From: SIG447 sp045577075
GTDB lineage: Bacteria > Bacillota > Clostridia > UMGS1883 > UMGS1540
DNA length: 16,808 bases
Reading direction: 5' to 3'
Assembly: GCA_045577075.1 (NCBI GenBank)
Contig: JAZNHR010000058.1
Coordinates: forward strand, 1 to 16,808
A model generated the notes under the pieces. It did not search any database, was not told the origin of the DNA, and saw only the letters and a list, made by a program, of their open reading frames with translations. Of the stretch, positions 8,091 to 16,067 are shown piece by piece (positions within the stretch are counted from its first letter, which is position 1; every line of letters begins with the position of its first letter). Made by a program: the position numbers and the translations under genes.

Positions 8091-8540
8091 ATGACAGTAA
8101 AAGACATCATGACCGATCCTGCTATTGTAATCCCGGAGGACGCTTCTACTTTTGAAGCGGCAAAAATTATGCGTGAGCATAACATTGGCTCTGTGCCTGT
8201 TGTAAATGACGAGGAACATCTTGTCGGTATTGTAACAGACAGAGATATCGTGGTGCGGAATATGGCAAGAGGGCTGGATCCGAAGTCTCATTCCGTAAAC
8301 GAAATTATGACAACGGACGTTTCTTGCGTTACGCCTAACACGGAAATTGATGAAGCAGCACAGATTATGGCAAACGATAAAATTCGTCGTCTCCCGGTTG
8401 TGGAAGATGAGAAGGTTGTAGGTTTTATTGCTTTAGGTGATATTTCTGCATGTCGTGATTATACGTTTGAAATCGGTGAGACACTTTGTGAAATTTCCGA
8501 AGGATGTCACAAGAAGCATCCGACGCATAACCGTGATTAA
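8091..8540 (+). CDS. Tandem CBS-domain protein
   Basis: 149 residues that are almost entirely a Bateman module: CBS1 (about 4-58, from VKDIMTDPAIVIPEDAS to IVTDRDIVVR) and CBS2 (about 68-122, from VNEIMTTDVSCVTPNTEID to VVGFIALGDISA). Such modules bind adenosyl nucleotides and act as energy or ligand sensors. No catalytic or DNA-binding domain is fused, so the partner is unknown. A short tail (123-149) carries two Cys and two His, which could be a metal site but is not a known motif. GAGGAG (8076-8081) precedes the ATG by 9 nt. The upstream dyad may control it. It is followed by the cation exchanger gene 179 bp away. Confidence 0.88.
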   Translation: MTVKDIMTDPAIVIPEDASTFEAAKIMREHNIGSVPVVNDEEHLVGIVTDRDIVVRNMARGLDPKSHSVNEIMTTDVSCVTPNTEIDEAAQIMANDKIRRLPVVEDEKVVGFIALGDISACRDYTFEIGETLCEISEGCHKKHPTHNRD

Positions 8541-8719
8541 ATTGTCGGATCAAGTAACTCGTAAAGGGCAGAAAATTGGGACACGATTAAAGGGATACCT
8601 CTTTTGCTCTGGTGGCAAAACGTGTATCTTCCTTTCGGTCCAGGAGGCGTTTTCTCGCCTCCTTCCTACATAATGTCTCGTTTTTTGTTCTTCCAAACAA
8701 ATTTTTAAGGAGGAACGCT
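8541..8719 (+). promoter_or_regulatory. Structured leader of the cation exchanger gene
   Basis: No gene fits here. Inverted repeats in order: ACACG/CGTGT (about 8580-8625) enclosing TTTTGC/GCAAAA; a strong hairpin AGGAGGCG (8642-8649) / CGCCTCCT (8656-8663); and TTTGTT/AACAAA just before the ribosome binding site. CCTCCTT (8658-8664) is also a perfect complement of the exchanger's AAGGAGG (8707-8713), so two exclusive folds are possible. I do not recognise a known riboswitch. Confidence 0.4.
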
Positions 8720-9682
8720 ATGTTTATTCCCATTTTACTTTTTATTTTGGGGCTTATTCTTTTGATTAAGGGTGGAGACTGGTTCGTAGACGGTGCTACC
8801 GGTATCGCCTACCATTTCCATGTGCCTGAATTTTTAATCGGGGCTACGGTTGTTTCCATTGGTACCACCCTTCCCGAGGTGATGGTTTCTTCTACAGCCG
8901 CCATAAGTGGTCACGGCGAAATGGCCTATGGTAACGCCCTTGGCTCCATCATCTGCAACACAGCGCTGATTGCCGCGCTGACCATTACGATTCGCCCTTC
9001 CCGTGTGGACCAAAAGGCGCTGAAAATGCCGGTGCTGTTCTTTTTTATTGCCGCCTTGTTTTATACGGTCGTGGCAGTTTTTACCGGGTACTTTAGCCGT
9101 CTGACAGGGCTTGTTTTACTTGCACTTTTCCTTTTGTATATGGTCATAACCGTGCGACAGGCAGGAAAAATGCCAAAAGGAAGTGCAAAAGCATCCACGG
9201 AAAAAAACGCAAAAATCGGATACAATATATTTTGGCTCGTTATCGGTGCGGCACTCATTGCCTTCGGCGCAGACTTGCTTGTTGACAACGGCACAATTTT
9301 AGCAGAAGCCATGGGTGTTCCCGAATCCGTGATTGCCCTTACGTTTGTAGCGCTGGGCACATCCCTTCCCGAGCTTGTAACTGCGATTACCGCCCTTATA
9401 AAAGGACATAGTGCCCTATCTCTCGGCAATATTATCGGCGCAAATCTCTTTAACCTTGTTCTTGTCAGCGCCAGCGCTGCCCTCCTTTCCCCCTTCGCCG
9501 TGCCGACGGGTAAGCAAATCGGCGGCGTTCCTGCCTCCTTTATAATCGATATTCCTGTAATGCTTTTAGTTAGCCTCGCACTCTCTGTCCCCGCCTTAAA
9601 AAGTGGGAAGCTGTCTCGCACCCAGGGCATCGTTTTACTTTGCGTTTACGTATTATTTTGTGCGTTTCAATTTATAGGGTAG
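8720..9682 (+). CDS. CaCA-family cation (Na+/Ca2+-type) exchanger
   Basis: Integral membrane antiporter of the Ca2+/cation antiporter superfamily (YrbG/NCX type), probably extruding Ca2+ in exchange for Na+ or H+. 320 residues with about ten hydrophobic helices in two inverted halves. Alpha-1 repeat: VVSIGTTLPEVMVSS and GNALGSIICNT. Alpha-2 repeat: FVALGTSLPELVTAI and GNIIGANLFNL. Both catalytic acidic residues (the E of each LPE) are present. Alpha-1 departs from the usual GTSLPE and GSNxxN (it has GTTLPE and GSIICN), which might alter ion choice. The start is ATG 8720 with AAGGAGG (8707-8713); a longer reading from GTG 8612 would run through the leader hairpins and is rejected. Promoter not identified; it may be cotranscribed with the CBS gene. 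Confidence 0.9.
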   Translation: MFIPILLFILGLILLIKGGDWFVDGATGIAYHFHVPEFLIGATVVSIGTTLPEVMVSSTAAISGHGEMAYGNALGSIICNTALIAALTITIRPSRVDQKALKMPVLFFFIAALFYTVVAVFTGYFSRLTGLVLLALFLLYMVITVRQAGKMPKGSAKASTEKNAKIGYNIFWLVIGAALIAFGADLLVDNGTILAEAMGVPESVIALTFVALGTSLPELVTAITALIKGHSALSLGNIIGANLFNLVLVSASAALLSPFAVPTGKQIGGVPASFIIDIPVMLLVSLALSVPALKSGKLSRTQGIVLLCVYVLFCAFQFIG

Positions 9683-9688
9683 TGCCAC

Positions 9689-9718
9689 TTGACCGAAGGC
9701 ATGAAAATATGGTATACT
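9689..9718 (+). promoter_or_regulatory. Promoter of htpG
   Basis: TTGACC (9689-9694), 18-bp spacer, TATACT (9713-9718) with extended TGG. Start expected near 9725. No CIRCE (HrcA) inverted repeat and no CtsR-like repeat is seen, so nothing in the sequence shows classical heat-shock control. Confidence 0.75.
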
Positions 9719-9747
9719 AATAGAAAACAATAGAAAGGACGATTTAT

Positions 9748-11559
9748 ATGCGTACCGGTGACATTTCTATAAGCACCGAAAACATTTTTCCTATTATTAA
9801 AAAATGGCTGTATTCCGACTGCGATATTTTTCTTCGAGAGCTCGTTTCAAACGGCTGTGATGCGATTACAAAGCTTCGTAAGCTGGCGGCTGTAGGAGAA
9901 GCAAAAACAGACGATACGGCCTATGCCATTGAAATTACACTGGACAAAGAATCTAAAACCCTCACGATTTCCGATAACGGTATCGGTATGACAGAAGAGG
10001 AAGTTATTAAATACATAACACAGATTGCCTTTTCGGGTGCCGAAGAATTCATTCAGCAGTACAAGGACAAGACGGATGAAAACGCCGGTATTATTGGGCA
10101 TTTCGGTCTTGGTTTTTATTCGGCATTTATGGTGTCGGAGCGTGTGGATATTCATACCCTTTCCTATCGGGAAGGCGCAAAAGGCGTGTTCTGGAGCTGT
10201 GACGGCGGCATGAACTACGAAATTGCCGACGATGCAAAGGAAACGCGAGGCACAGAAATTGTGTTGCATATCGGTAAAGAACACGAGGAATTTTTGGAAG
10301 AAAGCCGTATTCGGGAAATACTACATAAATACTGTGCATTTCTCCCCTACCCCATTTATTTTGGGGAAAAGGGCGCTGAAAAGCCGACGGAAAGTGTAAA
10401 CGACACCGCACCCTTGTGGCTAAAAAATCCCTCCGAATGTACGGACGAGGAATATAAAGCCTTTTACAAAAAGGTCTTTATGGATTTAAACGACCCTCTT
10501 TTCTACATTCATCTAAATGTGGAGTACCCCTTCCGTCTGCAAGGCATTTTGTATTTCCCGAGACGCTCGGGTGTCTATGACCAAACAGAAGGACAGATTA
10601 AGCTTTACAATAACCAGGTGTTTATTGCCGACAACATCAAAGAGGTGATTCCCGAGTTTCTGCTTCTCTTAAAAGGCTGCATTGACTGCCCGGACCTGCC
10701 CCTGAATGTTTCCAGAAGCTTTTTGCAAAATGACGGGTACGTAAAAAAGGTCTCCGCCCACATTACGAAAAAGGTGGCGGACAAGCTCTCGGCCCTTTAC
10801 AATACGGAACGGGAAAACTTTAACACGTACTGGGACGATATCAACCCCTTTATTAAATACGGCTGTCTGCGTGACGATAAATTCTACGAGCGCGTCAAAG
10901 ATATACTAATTTACAAAACAACAGACGACCGCTACGAAACCCTTTCGGAATATTTAGATACCGCAAAAGCCAAGGGGCACGAAAACGAAGTGTACTACGC
11001 CACCGATGCCGAAACGCAAGGCCAGTATATTTCAATGTTCCAAAGCCGAGACCTTGAAGTGGTGCTCCTGCCCGCCATGATTGACAGTGCCTTTATCTCC
11101 ATGGTGGAAGCGAAGAATTTGGGCGTGAAATTCATGCGAATTGACGCATCCGTTGCTGACACATTAAAGGACAAGGAGAGCGCGGACGGCGAGAAAGTAA
11201 TTGCCCTCTTTAAAGAAGCAATTGGAGATGAAAAGCTGAAAATTGAAGCGGCAACACTACGGGCGGAAGATATGCCCGCGGTGCTGACAGTAAGTGAACA
11301 GTCACGCCGCATGCAAGAAATGACAAGAATGTACGGCGGTATTTCGCCCGACCTATTCCCCGTAGAGGAAACGCTTGTCTTAAATCTTAGCAGTGGTGTT
11401 ATCCAAAAAATCACGGAGAAGGATACAGAAGCCGCAAAACAGATGTGCCTGCAGATTTATGACATTGCACGTCTTGCGCAGCGTCCCCTTGATAAAGACA
11501 GCCTTGCCGCCTTTATCGCGCGCAGTGCTGCTATTATGGAAAAAGCACTGGAGCACTAA
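9748..11559 (+). CDS. htpG: Molecular chaperone HtpG (bacterial HSP90)
   Basis: ATP-dependent homodimeric cytosolic chaperone. 603 residues, slightly short of the usual 610-630. The GHKL ATPase domain holds E31 and N35 (FLRELVSN), D76 (DNGIGM) and the lid-adjacent GHFGLGFYSAFMV (from G117). The middle domain holds the ATP-contacting arginine R323 in LPLNVSRSF. The C-terminal dimerisation domain follows to the end. The first motif reads SNGCDA rather than SNASDA, and the middle motif reads KGCIDCPDLPLNVSR rather than the common RGVVDSEDLPLN form; I take these as lineage variants, not defects. Ribosome binding site GAAAGGA (about 9733-9739). The gene has its own promoter; glmM starts 72 bp downstream with no terminator seen between, so read-through is possible. 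Confidence 0.95.
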   Translation: MRTGDISISTENIFPIIKKWLYSDCDIFLRELVSNGCDAITKLRKLAAVGEAKTDDTAYAIEITLDKESKTLTISDNGIGMTEEEVIKYITQIAFSGAEEFIQQYKDKTDENAGIIGHFGLGFYSAFMVSERVDIHTLSYREGAKGVFWSCDGGMNYEIADDAKETRGTEIVLHIGKEHEEFLEESRIREILHKYCAFLPYPIYFGEKGAEKPTESVNDTAPLWLKNPSECTDEEYKAFYKKVFMDLNDPLFYIHLNVEYPFRLQGILYFPRRSGVYDQTEGQIKLYNNQVFIADNIKEVIPEFLLLLKGCIDCPDLPLNVSRSFLQNDGYVKKVSAHITKKVADKLSALYNTERENFNTYWDDINPFIKYGCLRDDKFYERVKDILIYKTTDDRYETLSEYLDTAKAKGHENEVYYATDAETQGQYISMFQSRDLEVVLLPAMIDSAFISMVEAKNLGVKFMRIDASVADTLKDKESADGEKVIALFKEAIGDEKLKIEAATLRAEDMPAVLTVSEQSRRMQEMTRMYGGISPDLFPVEETLVLNLSSGVIQKITEKDTEAAKQMCLQIYDIARLAQRPLDKDSLAAFIARSAAIMEKALEH

Positions 11560-11631
11560 GAACCTGCCGATACATAAAAGAATACTATACAGAGGAAACA
11601 CTTTGTAAATTTTTAGAAGAGGTGAACCTTT

Positions 11632-12975
11632 ATGAAAAGACTGTTTGGAACAGACGGTGTGCGTGGCATCGCCGGTAGTGAGCTTTCGCCCCAGCTCGCA
11701 TTTGAGCTCGGGCGCGCAGGCGCATATGTACTGGCACAGGAAACGAAAAAACCGAAGATACTGGTAGGTATGGATACGCGTATCTCCTGCGATATGCTGG
11801 AAAGTGCGCTGATTGCCGGTATTTTATCCGCAGGGGCTGACGCAATTTCCGTAGGCGTTATTCCAACACCGGGCATTGCGTATCTGACAAAAAGCCGCGG
11901 TGCAGCGGCAGGTGTTGTAATTTCCGCATCCCATAATCCCGCTAAATACAACGGCATTAAGTTTTTCAGCGGGGACGGCTACAAACTGCCGGATGAAACG
12001 GAAGACAAAATTCAGACTTGTATTGAAGAAAAGAGTGTGCCTACATATATTGGTGCCGACATTGGTCGCCACTATACGGACTATACCGCGGCAGAGGACT
12101 ACGCCGCCTATGCGCAAAACACCATCTCCACTTCCCTTTCGGGCCTTCGTATCGCCATGGACTGTGCAAACGGTGCAACTTCTAAAATTTCGCCCATGGT
12201 ACTGGAACGTTTGGGAGCAAAGGTATCCGTTATAGGCAACGACCCGGATGGTCTTAACATTAACGACGGCTGCGGCTCTACCCACATGGAGGGACTTTCC
12301 GAATTTGTGAAAAACGGCAACTTTGATATTGGTATAGCCTTTGACGGCGACGGCGACCGCGTCCTCTTTACCGATGGAGCCGGCAACTTCATTGACGGCG
12401 ACCATGTCATGGCAGTCATTGCCATTGCATTAAAGAACGAAAATAAGCTTGATAACAATACCCTTGTGGCAACAGTAATGAGTAATCTCGGTCTGGAGCT
12501 TGCATGCCGTGAAAACGGCATTACGCTCCTTCGCACAGCTGTTGGTGACCGCTACGTCCTGGAAACCATGCTGAAAGAAGGCCATATTTTAGGGGGCGAG
12601 CAGTCCGGCCATATTATTTTTGCAAAGCACGCCACCACCGGCGATGGCCTGATTTCTGCCCTGCAGTTTTTAGAAATCATGCAAAAGACCGGCAAAACAG
12701 CCGCAGAGCTTTCTGCCTGTATGACGTCCTATCCCCAGGTGCTGAAAAACGTAAAAGTTTCCAATGAGAAAAAATATACGTTTACGAATGACGCGGAAAT
12801 TGCACAAGAAATCAGCCGCATCGAAAACGAGCTCTCCGGCCGCGGACGCATTTTAATCCGTCCTTCCGGCACAGAGCCCCAGGTACGCATTATGCTGGAG
12901 GGCGACAACACGGATATGATTGAAAAGGAAGCGAGCTTCCTGGCAGACTTTATTGCAAAACGTCTGGAATCTTAA
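11632..12975 (+). CDS. glmM: Phosphoglucosamine mutase
   Basis: Converts glucosamine-6-phosphate to glucosamine-1-phosphate in the cytoplasm, feeding UDP-GlcNAc, peptidoglycan and teichoic acid synthesis. 447 residues, full family length. Start block KRLFGTDGVRG; phosphoserine loop ISASHNP with catalytic S100; Mg2+ loop DGDGDR (D238, D240, D242); sugar-binding GGEQSGH; phosphate-binding RPSGTEPQVR near the C-terminus. The SGTDGVRG-type start and TEPQVR are diagnostic of GlmM rather than other phosphohexomutases. AGAGGTG precedes the ATG. The next gene follows after 12 bp, so they are cotranscribed. No glmS ribozyme-like element or clear promoter was recognised in the 72 bp upstream. Confidence 0.96.
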   Translation: MKRLFGTDGVRGIAGSELSPQLAFELGRAGAYVLAQETKKPKILVGMDTRISCDMLESALIAGILSAGADAISVGVIPTPGIAYLTKSRGAAAGVVISASHNPAKYNGIKFFSGDGYKLPDETEDKIQTCIEEKSVPTYIGADIGRHYTDYTAAEDYAAYAQNTISTSLSGLRIAMDCANGATSKISPMVLERLGAKVSVIGNDPDGLNINDGCGSTHMEGLSEFVKNGNFDIGIAFDGDGDRVLFTDGAGNFIDGDHVMAVIAIALKNENKLDNNTLVATVMSNLGLELACRENGITLLRTAVGDRYVLETMLKEGHILGGEQSGHIIFAKHATTGDGLISALQFLEIMQKTGKTAAELSACMTSYPQVLKNVKVSNEKKYTFTNDAEIAQEISRIENELSGRGRILIRPSGTEPQVRIMLEGDNTDMIEKEASFLADFIAKRLES

Positions 12976-12987
12976 AGGAGTAAAAAC

Positions 12988-14037
12988 ATGAGCAGAATAA
13001 GTGCGTTTCTGCAAAAATTAGATACGCTGGGCGCAGGCGGTGCCATTCTTCGCGCCCCCGAATCTTTGTTTTATTTAAGCGGTTTTTCCGGCGGCGAGGG
13101 AACGATTGTCCTTAGCCATGACAGGCTTTGCCTTTTGGTGGACTCCCGGTATACCTTGCAGGCGAAAGCCGAGGCACCGGACTACGAAGTTCTGCCCCAT
13201 ACCGCAGACATCGCGGATCTACTGCGCGACGTCAAAACGGTGGGCTATGAGGAGGACGAACTTTCCGTAGGTGATTTTCGCCGCTTACAAGAAAAGGTAC
13301 AGGGGAAAACTTGGGTCAATGTGAGCGAAACGCTTTTACTGCTTCGTAAGAAGAAGGACATAAAGGAACTAAATGCCATTACAGAAGCGGTTCGTCTCGC
13401 GGATAACGCTTTTGCCTTTGCTGCATCCCGGATTCGCCCGGGCATGCATGAATATGAGGTTGCAGCCCTACTGGAAGGCTACATTCGGCGAGAAGCCGGC
13501 GCACAGCCCGCCTTTGAAACAATTTGTGCAAGCGGCTATAGAAGCGCACTTCCCCACGGCGCGGCAAGCGAAAAAGTCATAGAACGGGGTGACTTTTTGA
13601 CGATGGACTACGGCTGCCTTTTAAACGGATACCGTTCCGATATCACACGCACCGTTGTTGTAGGCAAGGCCGATGCATGGCAGAAGGAAATCTATAATGT
13701 GGTGCTTTACGCCCAAACACTGGCGGAAAATGCAGCCGAGGGCGGCATGGACGCTTCTGCTCTTGACAGCGTGGCCAGAAAAAGCATTGAAGGCTTTGGC
13801 TATGGAGAATACTTCGGGCATGCCCTAGGACACGGTGTGGGGCTTGCCATTCATGAGTACCCTACTGTTTCCCCCCGTTCTAAACATAAAATTGAAAGCG
13901 GTGATGTGTTTACAGTAGAGCCCGGCATTTACATGCCTGACCGTGGCGGCGTTCGTATAGAGGATATGCTGTTCGCCACGGACAAAGGGCACGCAGTGCT
14001 GACAAAATCAACGAAGGATTTGTTAGAAATTATATAA
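12988..14037 (+). CDS. M24-family Xaa-Pro aminopeptidase/dipeptidase
   Basis: Metallopeptidase of the creatinase/pita-bread fold, removing N-terminal residues ahead of proline; cytosolic. 349 residues: N-terminal creatinase-like domain (about 1-120, LFYLSGFSGGEGT), then the catalytic domain. All five metal ligands are present: D207 (MDYG), D218 (SDITR), H282 (GHALGHGVGL), E311 (VEPGIY) and E325 (RIEDM), with H289 in AIHEYP. Length and N-terminal domain fit the PepP/PepQ-like enzymes of Firmicutes (YqhT type); aminopeptidase versus dipeptidase activity cannot be decided here. AAGGAG 7 nt before the ATG; 12 bp behind glmM. No clear terminator follows. Confidence 0.92.
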   Translation: MSRISAFLQKLDTLGAGGAILRAPESLFYLSGFSGGEGTIVLSHDRLCLLVDSRYTLQAKAEAPDYEVLPHTADIADLLRDVKTVGYEEDELSVGDFRRLQEKVQGKTWVNVSETLLLLRKKKDIKELNAITEAVRLADNAFAFAASRIRPGMHEYEVAALLEGYIRREAGAQPAFETICASGYRSALPHGAASEKVIERGDFLTMDYGCLLNGYRSDITRTVVVGKADAWQKEIYNVVLYAQTLAENAAEGGMDASALDSVARKSIEGFGYGEYFGHALGHGVGLAIHEYPTVSPRSKHKIESGDVFTVEPGIYMPDRGGVRIEDMLFATDKGHAVLTKSTKDLLEII

Positions 14038-14094
14038 GCGATTTTGCCGGATTTCATTCTTTAACTTTCTTGTTTTATAAAATATGTTTTTTTA

Positions 14095-14133
14095 TGGAAT
14101 TATGATTTATTTGTTGGAATCGTGACGTATACT
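14095..14133 (+). promoter_or_regulatory. Probable promoter/operator of the Lrp-aminotransferase operon
   Basis: TATACT (14128-14133) is a good -10; the -35 area (about 14105-14111) is poor, as expected for an activator-dependent promoter. TGGAAT occurs twice, at 14095-14100 and 14115-14120, 20 bp apart (about two helical turns). These could be half-sites for the adjacent Lrp-family regulator. Inference only. Confidence 0.4.
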
Positions 14134-14162
14134 AATAGCAACTTAAAAAGGGGAGTTTTCTT

Positions 14163-14642
14163 ATGAAACAAATTCTTGAAATTCTGGAAAAAAACAGTCA
14201 CTTAACACCTGCGCAGATTGCGGTTATGCTTGGGCGTAGTACGGAAGAGGTAGCAGAAGAAATTGCTACCATGGAGGAAAGGGGCGTAATTGTAGGCTAT
14301 CAGACGCTAGTAGACTGGGACAAGGCAGAAACGGAGCGCGTAACGGCATTTATTGAACTTCGCGTAACGCCCCAGCGCGGCGAGGGGTTTGACACGATTG
14401 CCGAACGTATTTACCAGTACGACCAGGTAAAAACAGTGTGGCTCATGTCCGGCAGCTTTGACATCGGTCTGATTTGCGAAGGGAAGTCTATGAAAGAGGT
14501 TGCCCTTTTTGTGGCGGAAAAGCTTGCGCCCATGCCTTCGGTGATCAGCACGGGCACGCATTTCGTACTCAAAACATATAAGCAGTCAGGCGTCATTTAC
14601 GATAAGCCGCCAAAGGACGAAAGAAGCGTGATTTCCTTATGA
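14163..14642 (+). CDS. Lrp/AsnC-family transcriptional regulator (AlaR-like)
   Basis: DNA-binding regulator with a winged helix-turn-helix (about 1-55, LTPAQIAVMLGRSTEEVAEEI) and a RAM ligand-binding, oligomerising domain (about 60-140, including VKTVWLMSGSFDIGLICEG, the usual G-x-x-D stretch). 159 residues. GGGAG precedes the ATG. Its last bases overlap the aminotransferase start (ATGA, 14639-14642), so the two are translated together. The same order, an Lrp-type regulator then a class I aminotransferase, occurs in Bacillus subtilis as alaR-alaT (yugG-yugH), where the regulator activates alanine transaminase. I infer a similar local, probably amino-acid-responsive role; orthology is not proven. 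Confidence 0.9.
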   Translation: MKQILEILEKNSHLTPAQIAVMLGRSTEEVAEEIATMEERGVIVGYQTLVDWDKAETERVTAFIELRVTPQRGEGFDTIAERIYQYDQVKTVWLMSGSFDIGLICEGKSMKEVALFVAEKLAPMPSVISTGTHFVLKTYKQSGVIYDKPPKDERSVISL

Positions 14643-15811
14643 TAGACACTAAAAGCATGCTAAACGCGCGCGCGGTGGCAATTCCCCCTTCCGGAATTCG
14701 CAAATTTTTTGATATTGTAGCAGAGCGAAAGGACGCAATTTCACTCGGTGTTGGCGAGCCGGACTTTGTAACGCCATGGCATATTCGGGATGCCGGTATT
14801 TATTCTCTTGAAAAGGGGCACACCTATTACACATCAAATGCCGGCATGCTCCCCCTTCGGGAGGCAGTTTGTAAATATCTTGCGCGCCGTTTTTCTCTAG
14901 CGTATGACCCGAAAAGCGAAACGCTTATCACCGTTGGCGGTAGTGAGGCGATTGACCTTGCCGTGCGGAGTCTCATTTCTCCGGGGGACGAGGTGCTTAT
15001 CCCCGAGCCGAGCTTTGTTTGCTACACGCCGTGTGTTACCCTTGCAGGCGGCACTGCGGTTCCGGTTGTAACACGCGAAGAGGACGAATTTCGCCTTACT
15101 GCCGATGCACTTCGCAAGGCAATTACACCGCGGACAAAGCTGCTTGTGTTCCCCTTTCCCAATAATCCCACAGGCGGCATTATGGAAAAAGCGCATTTAG
15201 AGGAGATTGCCGCCGTTTTGCGAGAAACAAATATTTTAGTTTTAAGCGACGAAATTTACGGTGAGCTTACCTACGGTGCAAAGCACGTTTCCATCGCGTC
15301 CTTGCCGGGTATGCAGGAGCGTACCATTTTAGTCAGCGGATTTTCCAAGGCGTATGCTATGACAGGCTGGCGGCTGGGATATGCCTGCGGCCCTGCGCCT
15401 GTGATTCAGCTGATGACAAAAATTCACCAGTATGCCATCATGTCCACGCCCACCACAAGCCAATATGCTGCAATTGAGGCTTTGGAAAATGGTGACGAGG
15501 ACATTGCTGCTATGCGCGAGGCGTACGACCGCCGCCGCCGGCTTATGGTAGACGGCTTTCGAAACATGGGGCTTTCCTGCTTTGAGCCAAAGGGCGCGTT
15601 TTACGTATTCCCTTCCATAAAGGAAATGGGACTTTCCTCAACAGCGTTTGCGGAAAAGCTTTTGGAGGAAGAAAGTGTGGCGGTAGTGCCCGGAAACGCT
15701 TTCGGGGAAAGCGGCGAGGGCTTTATCCGCTGTTCCTACGCCTATTCCGTTAAAAACATAACGGAAGCCCTCACGAGGATTGCACGTTTTGTAGGGCGGC
15801 ATTTTGCTTAA
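14639..15811 (+). CDS. PLP-dependent class I aminotransferase (AlaT/PatA-like)
   Basis: Fold-type I aspartate-aminotransferase superfamily enzyme. 390 residues with the expected active site: N176 (NNPTG), D204 and Y207 (SDEIYGEL), Schiff-base lysine K237 (SGFSKAYAMTGWR), and the carboxylate-binding arginine R364 (FIRCSYAY). The N-terminal region (ISLGVGEPDF) is typical of the subgroup that holds alanine and aromatic/aspartate transaminases. Pairing with an Lrp-type regulator points to alanine transaminase (pyruvate plus glutamate), by analogy with Bacillus alaT; this is inference. Start ATG overlaps the regulator stop by 4 bp, with only a weak ribosome binding site, so coupling is likely. A strong terminator follows within 12 bp. 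Confidence 0.9.
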   Translation: MIDTKSMLNARAVAIPPSGIRKFFDIVAERKDAISLGVGEPDFVTPWHIRDAGIYSLEKGHTYYTSNAGMLPLREAVCKYLARRFSLAYDPKSETLITVGGSEAIDLAVRSLISPGDEVLIPEPSFVCYTPCVTLAGGTAVPVVTREEDEFRLTADALRKAITPRTKLLVFPFPNNPTGGIMEKAHLEEIAAVLRETNILVLSDEIYGELTYGAKHVSIASLPGMQERTILVSGFSKAYAMTGWRLGYACGPAPVIQLMTKIHQYAIMSTPTTSQYAAIEALENGDEDIAAMREAYDRRRRLMVDGFRNMGLSCFEPKGAFYVFPSIKEMGLSSTAFAEKLLEEESVAVVPGNAFGESGEGFIRCSYAYSVKNITEALTRIARFVGRHFA

Positions 15812-15822
15812 AATTCTCTCTA

Positions 15823-15857
15823 GAGACAGCCTGCAAAAGTGGGCTGTCTCACTTTTT
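15823..15857 (+). terminator. Rho-independent terminator after the aminotransferase
   Basis: GAGACAGCC (15823-15831) pairs with GGCTGTCTC (15842-15850), loop 10 nt, followed by ACTTTTT. Closes the regulator-aminotransferase operon. Confidence 0.85.
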
Positions 15858-15897
15858 ACTGCCGAAACCGAAAAATTAAATATTTTGTGAAAAACGC

Positions 15898-15926
15898 TTG
15901 ACAAAAATAGAAAAAAGTAGTATACT
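15898..15926 (+). promoter_or_regulatory. Consensus promoter of tRNA-Pro
   Basis: TTGACA (15898-15903), exactly 17 bp, TATACT (15921-15926). Start near 15933, 9 nt before the mature tRNA. Confidence 0.9.
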
Positions 15927-15941
15927 ATAAAAGCTGTTTAT

Positions 15942-16019
15942 CGGGGTGTAGCTCAGTTTGGTATGAGTGCTTGGTTCGGGACCAAGAGGCCGCGGGTTCA
16001 AGTCCCGCCACTCCGACCA
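15942..16019 (+). tRNA. tRNA-Pro (anticodon CGG)
   Basis: Folds as a complete cloverleaf of 78 nt with CCA encoded. Acceptor stem CGGGGTG/CACTCCG (one G-U), D-stem GCTC/GAGT, anticodon stem CTTGG/CCAAG with loop TTCGGGA (anticodon CGG at 15977-15979, G37 as in proline tRNAs), 5-nt variable loop, T-stem GCGGG/CCCGC with loop TTCAAGT, discriminator A then CCA (16017-16019). Reads CCG codons. Single gene with its own promoter and terminator. The minus-strand reading over it (WRDLNPRPLG) is a familiar tRNA artefact, not a protein. Confidence 0.97.
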
Positions 16020-16054
16020 AAATAAAAAGATGCCTTTTGGCATCTTTTTATTTT
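16019..16054 (+). terminator. Rho-independent terminator of tRNA-Pro
   Basis: Perfect 16-bp stem: AAAATAAAAAGATGCC (16019-16034), loop TTTT, GGCATCTTTTTATTTT (16039-16054). The first stem base is the last A of the tRNA's CCA, so the hairpin abuts the tRNA. Symmetric A/T arms could work in both directions. Confidence 0.9.
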
Positions 16055-16067
16055 GCATAGAAATGAG

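Noticed and set aside
8612..8719. N-terminal extension of the cation exchanger from GTG 8612
   Set aside because: The added residues are basic and non-homologous, encoded by leader hairpins; ATG 8720 has a strong AAGGAGG at proper spacing and begins the first membrane helix.
8541..8719. Known riboswitch classes (yybP-ykoY, ydaO, GEMM) in the exchanger leader
   Set aside because: I could not match any of their conserved core motifs by eye; only generic inverted repeats are supported.
9061..9630. Minus-strand frame of 189 codons inside the exchanger gene
   Set aside because: Shadow of the exchanger; no recognisable protein features and no ribosome binding site.
11560..11631. Separate glmM promoter and htpG terminator
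   Set aside because: TACTAT and TATACA are present but without a -35 partner, and no stem with a T-run is seen.
15876..16058. Minus-strand frame with a WRDLNPRPLG motif over the tRNA
   Set aside because: This is the antisense translation of tRNA-Pro, a common artefact.
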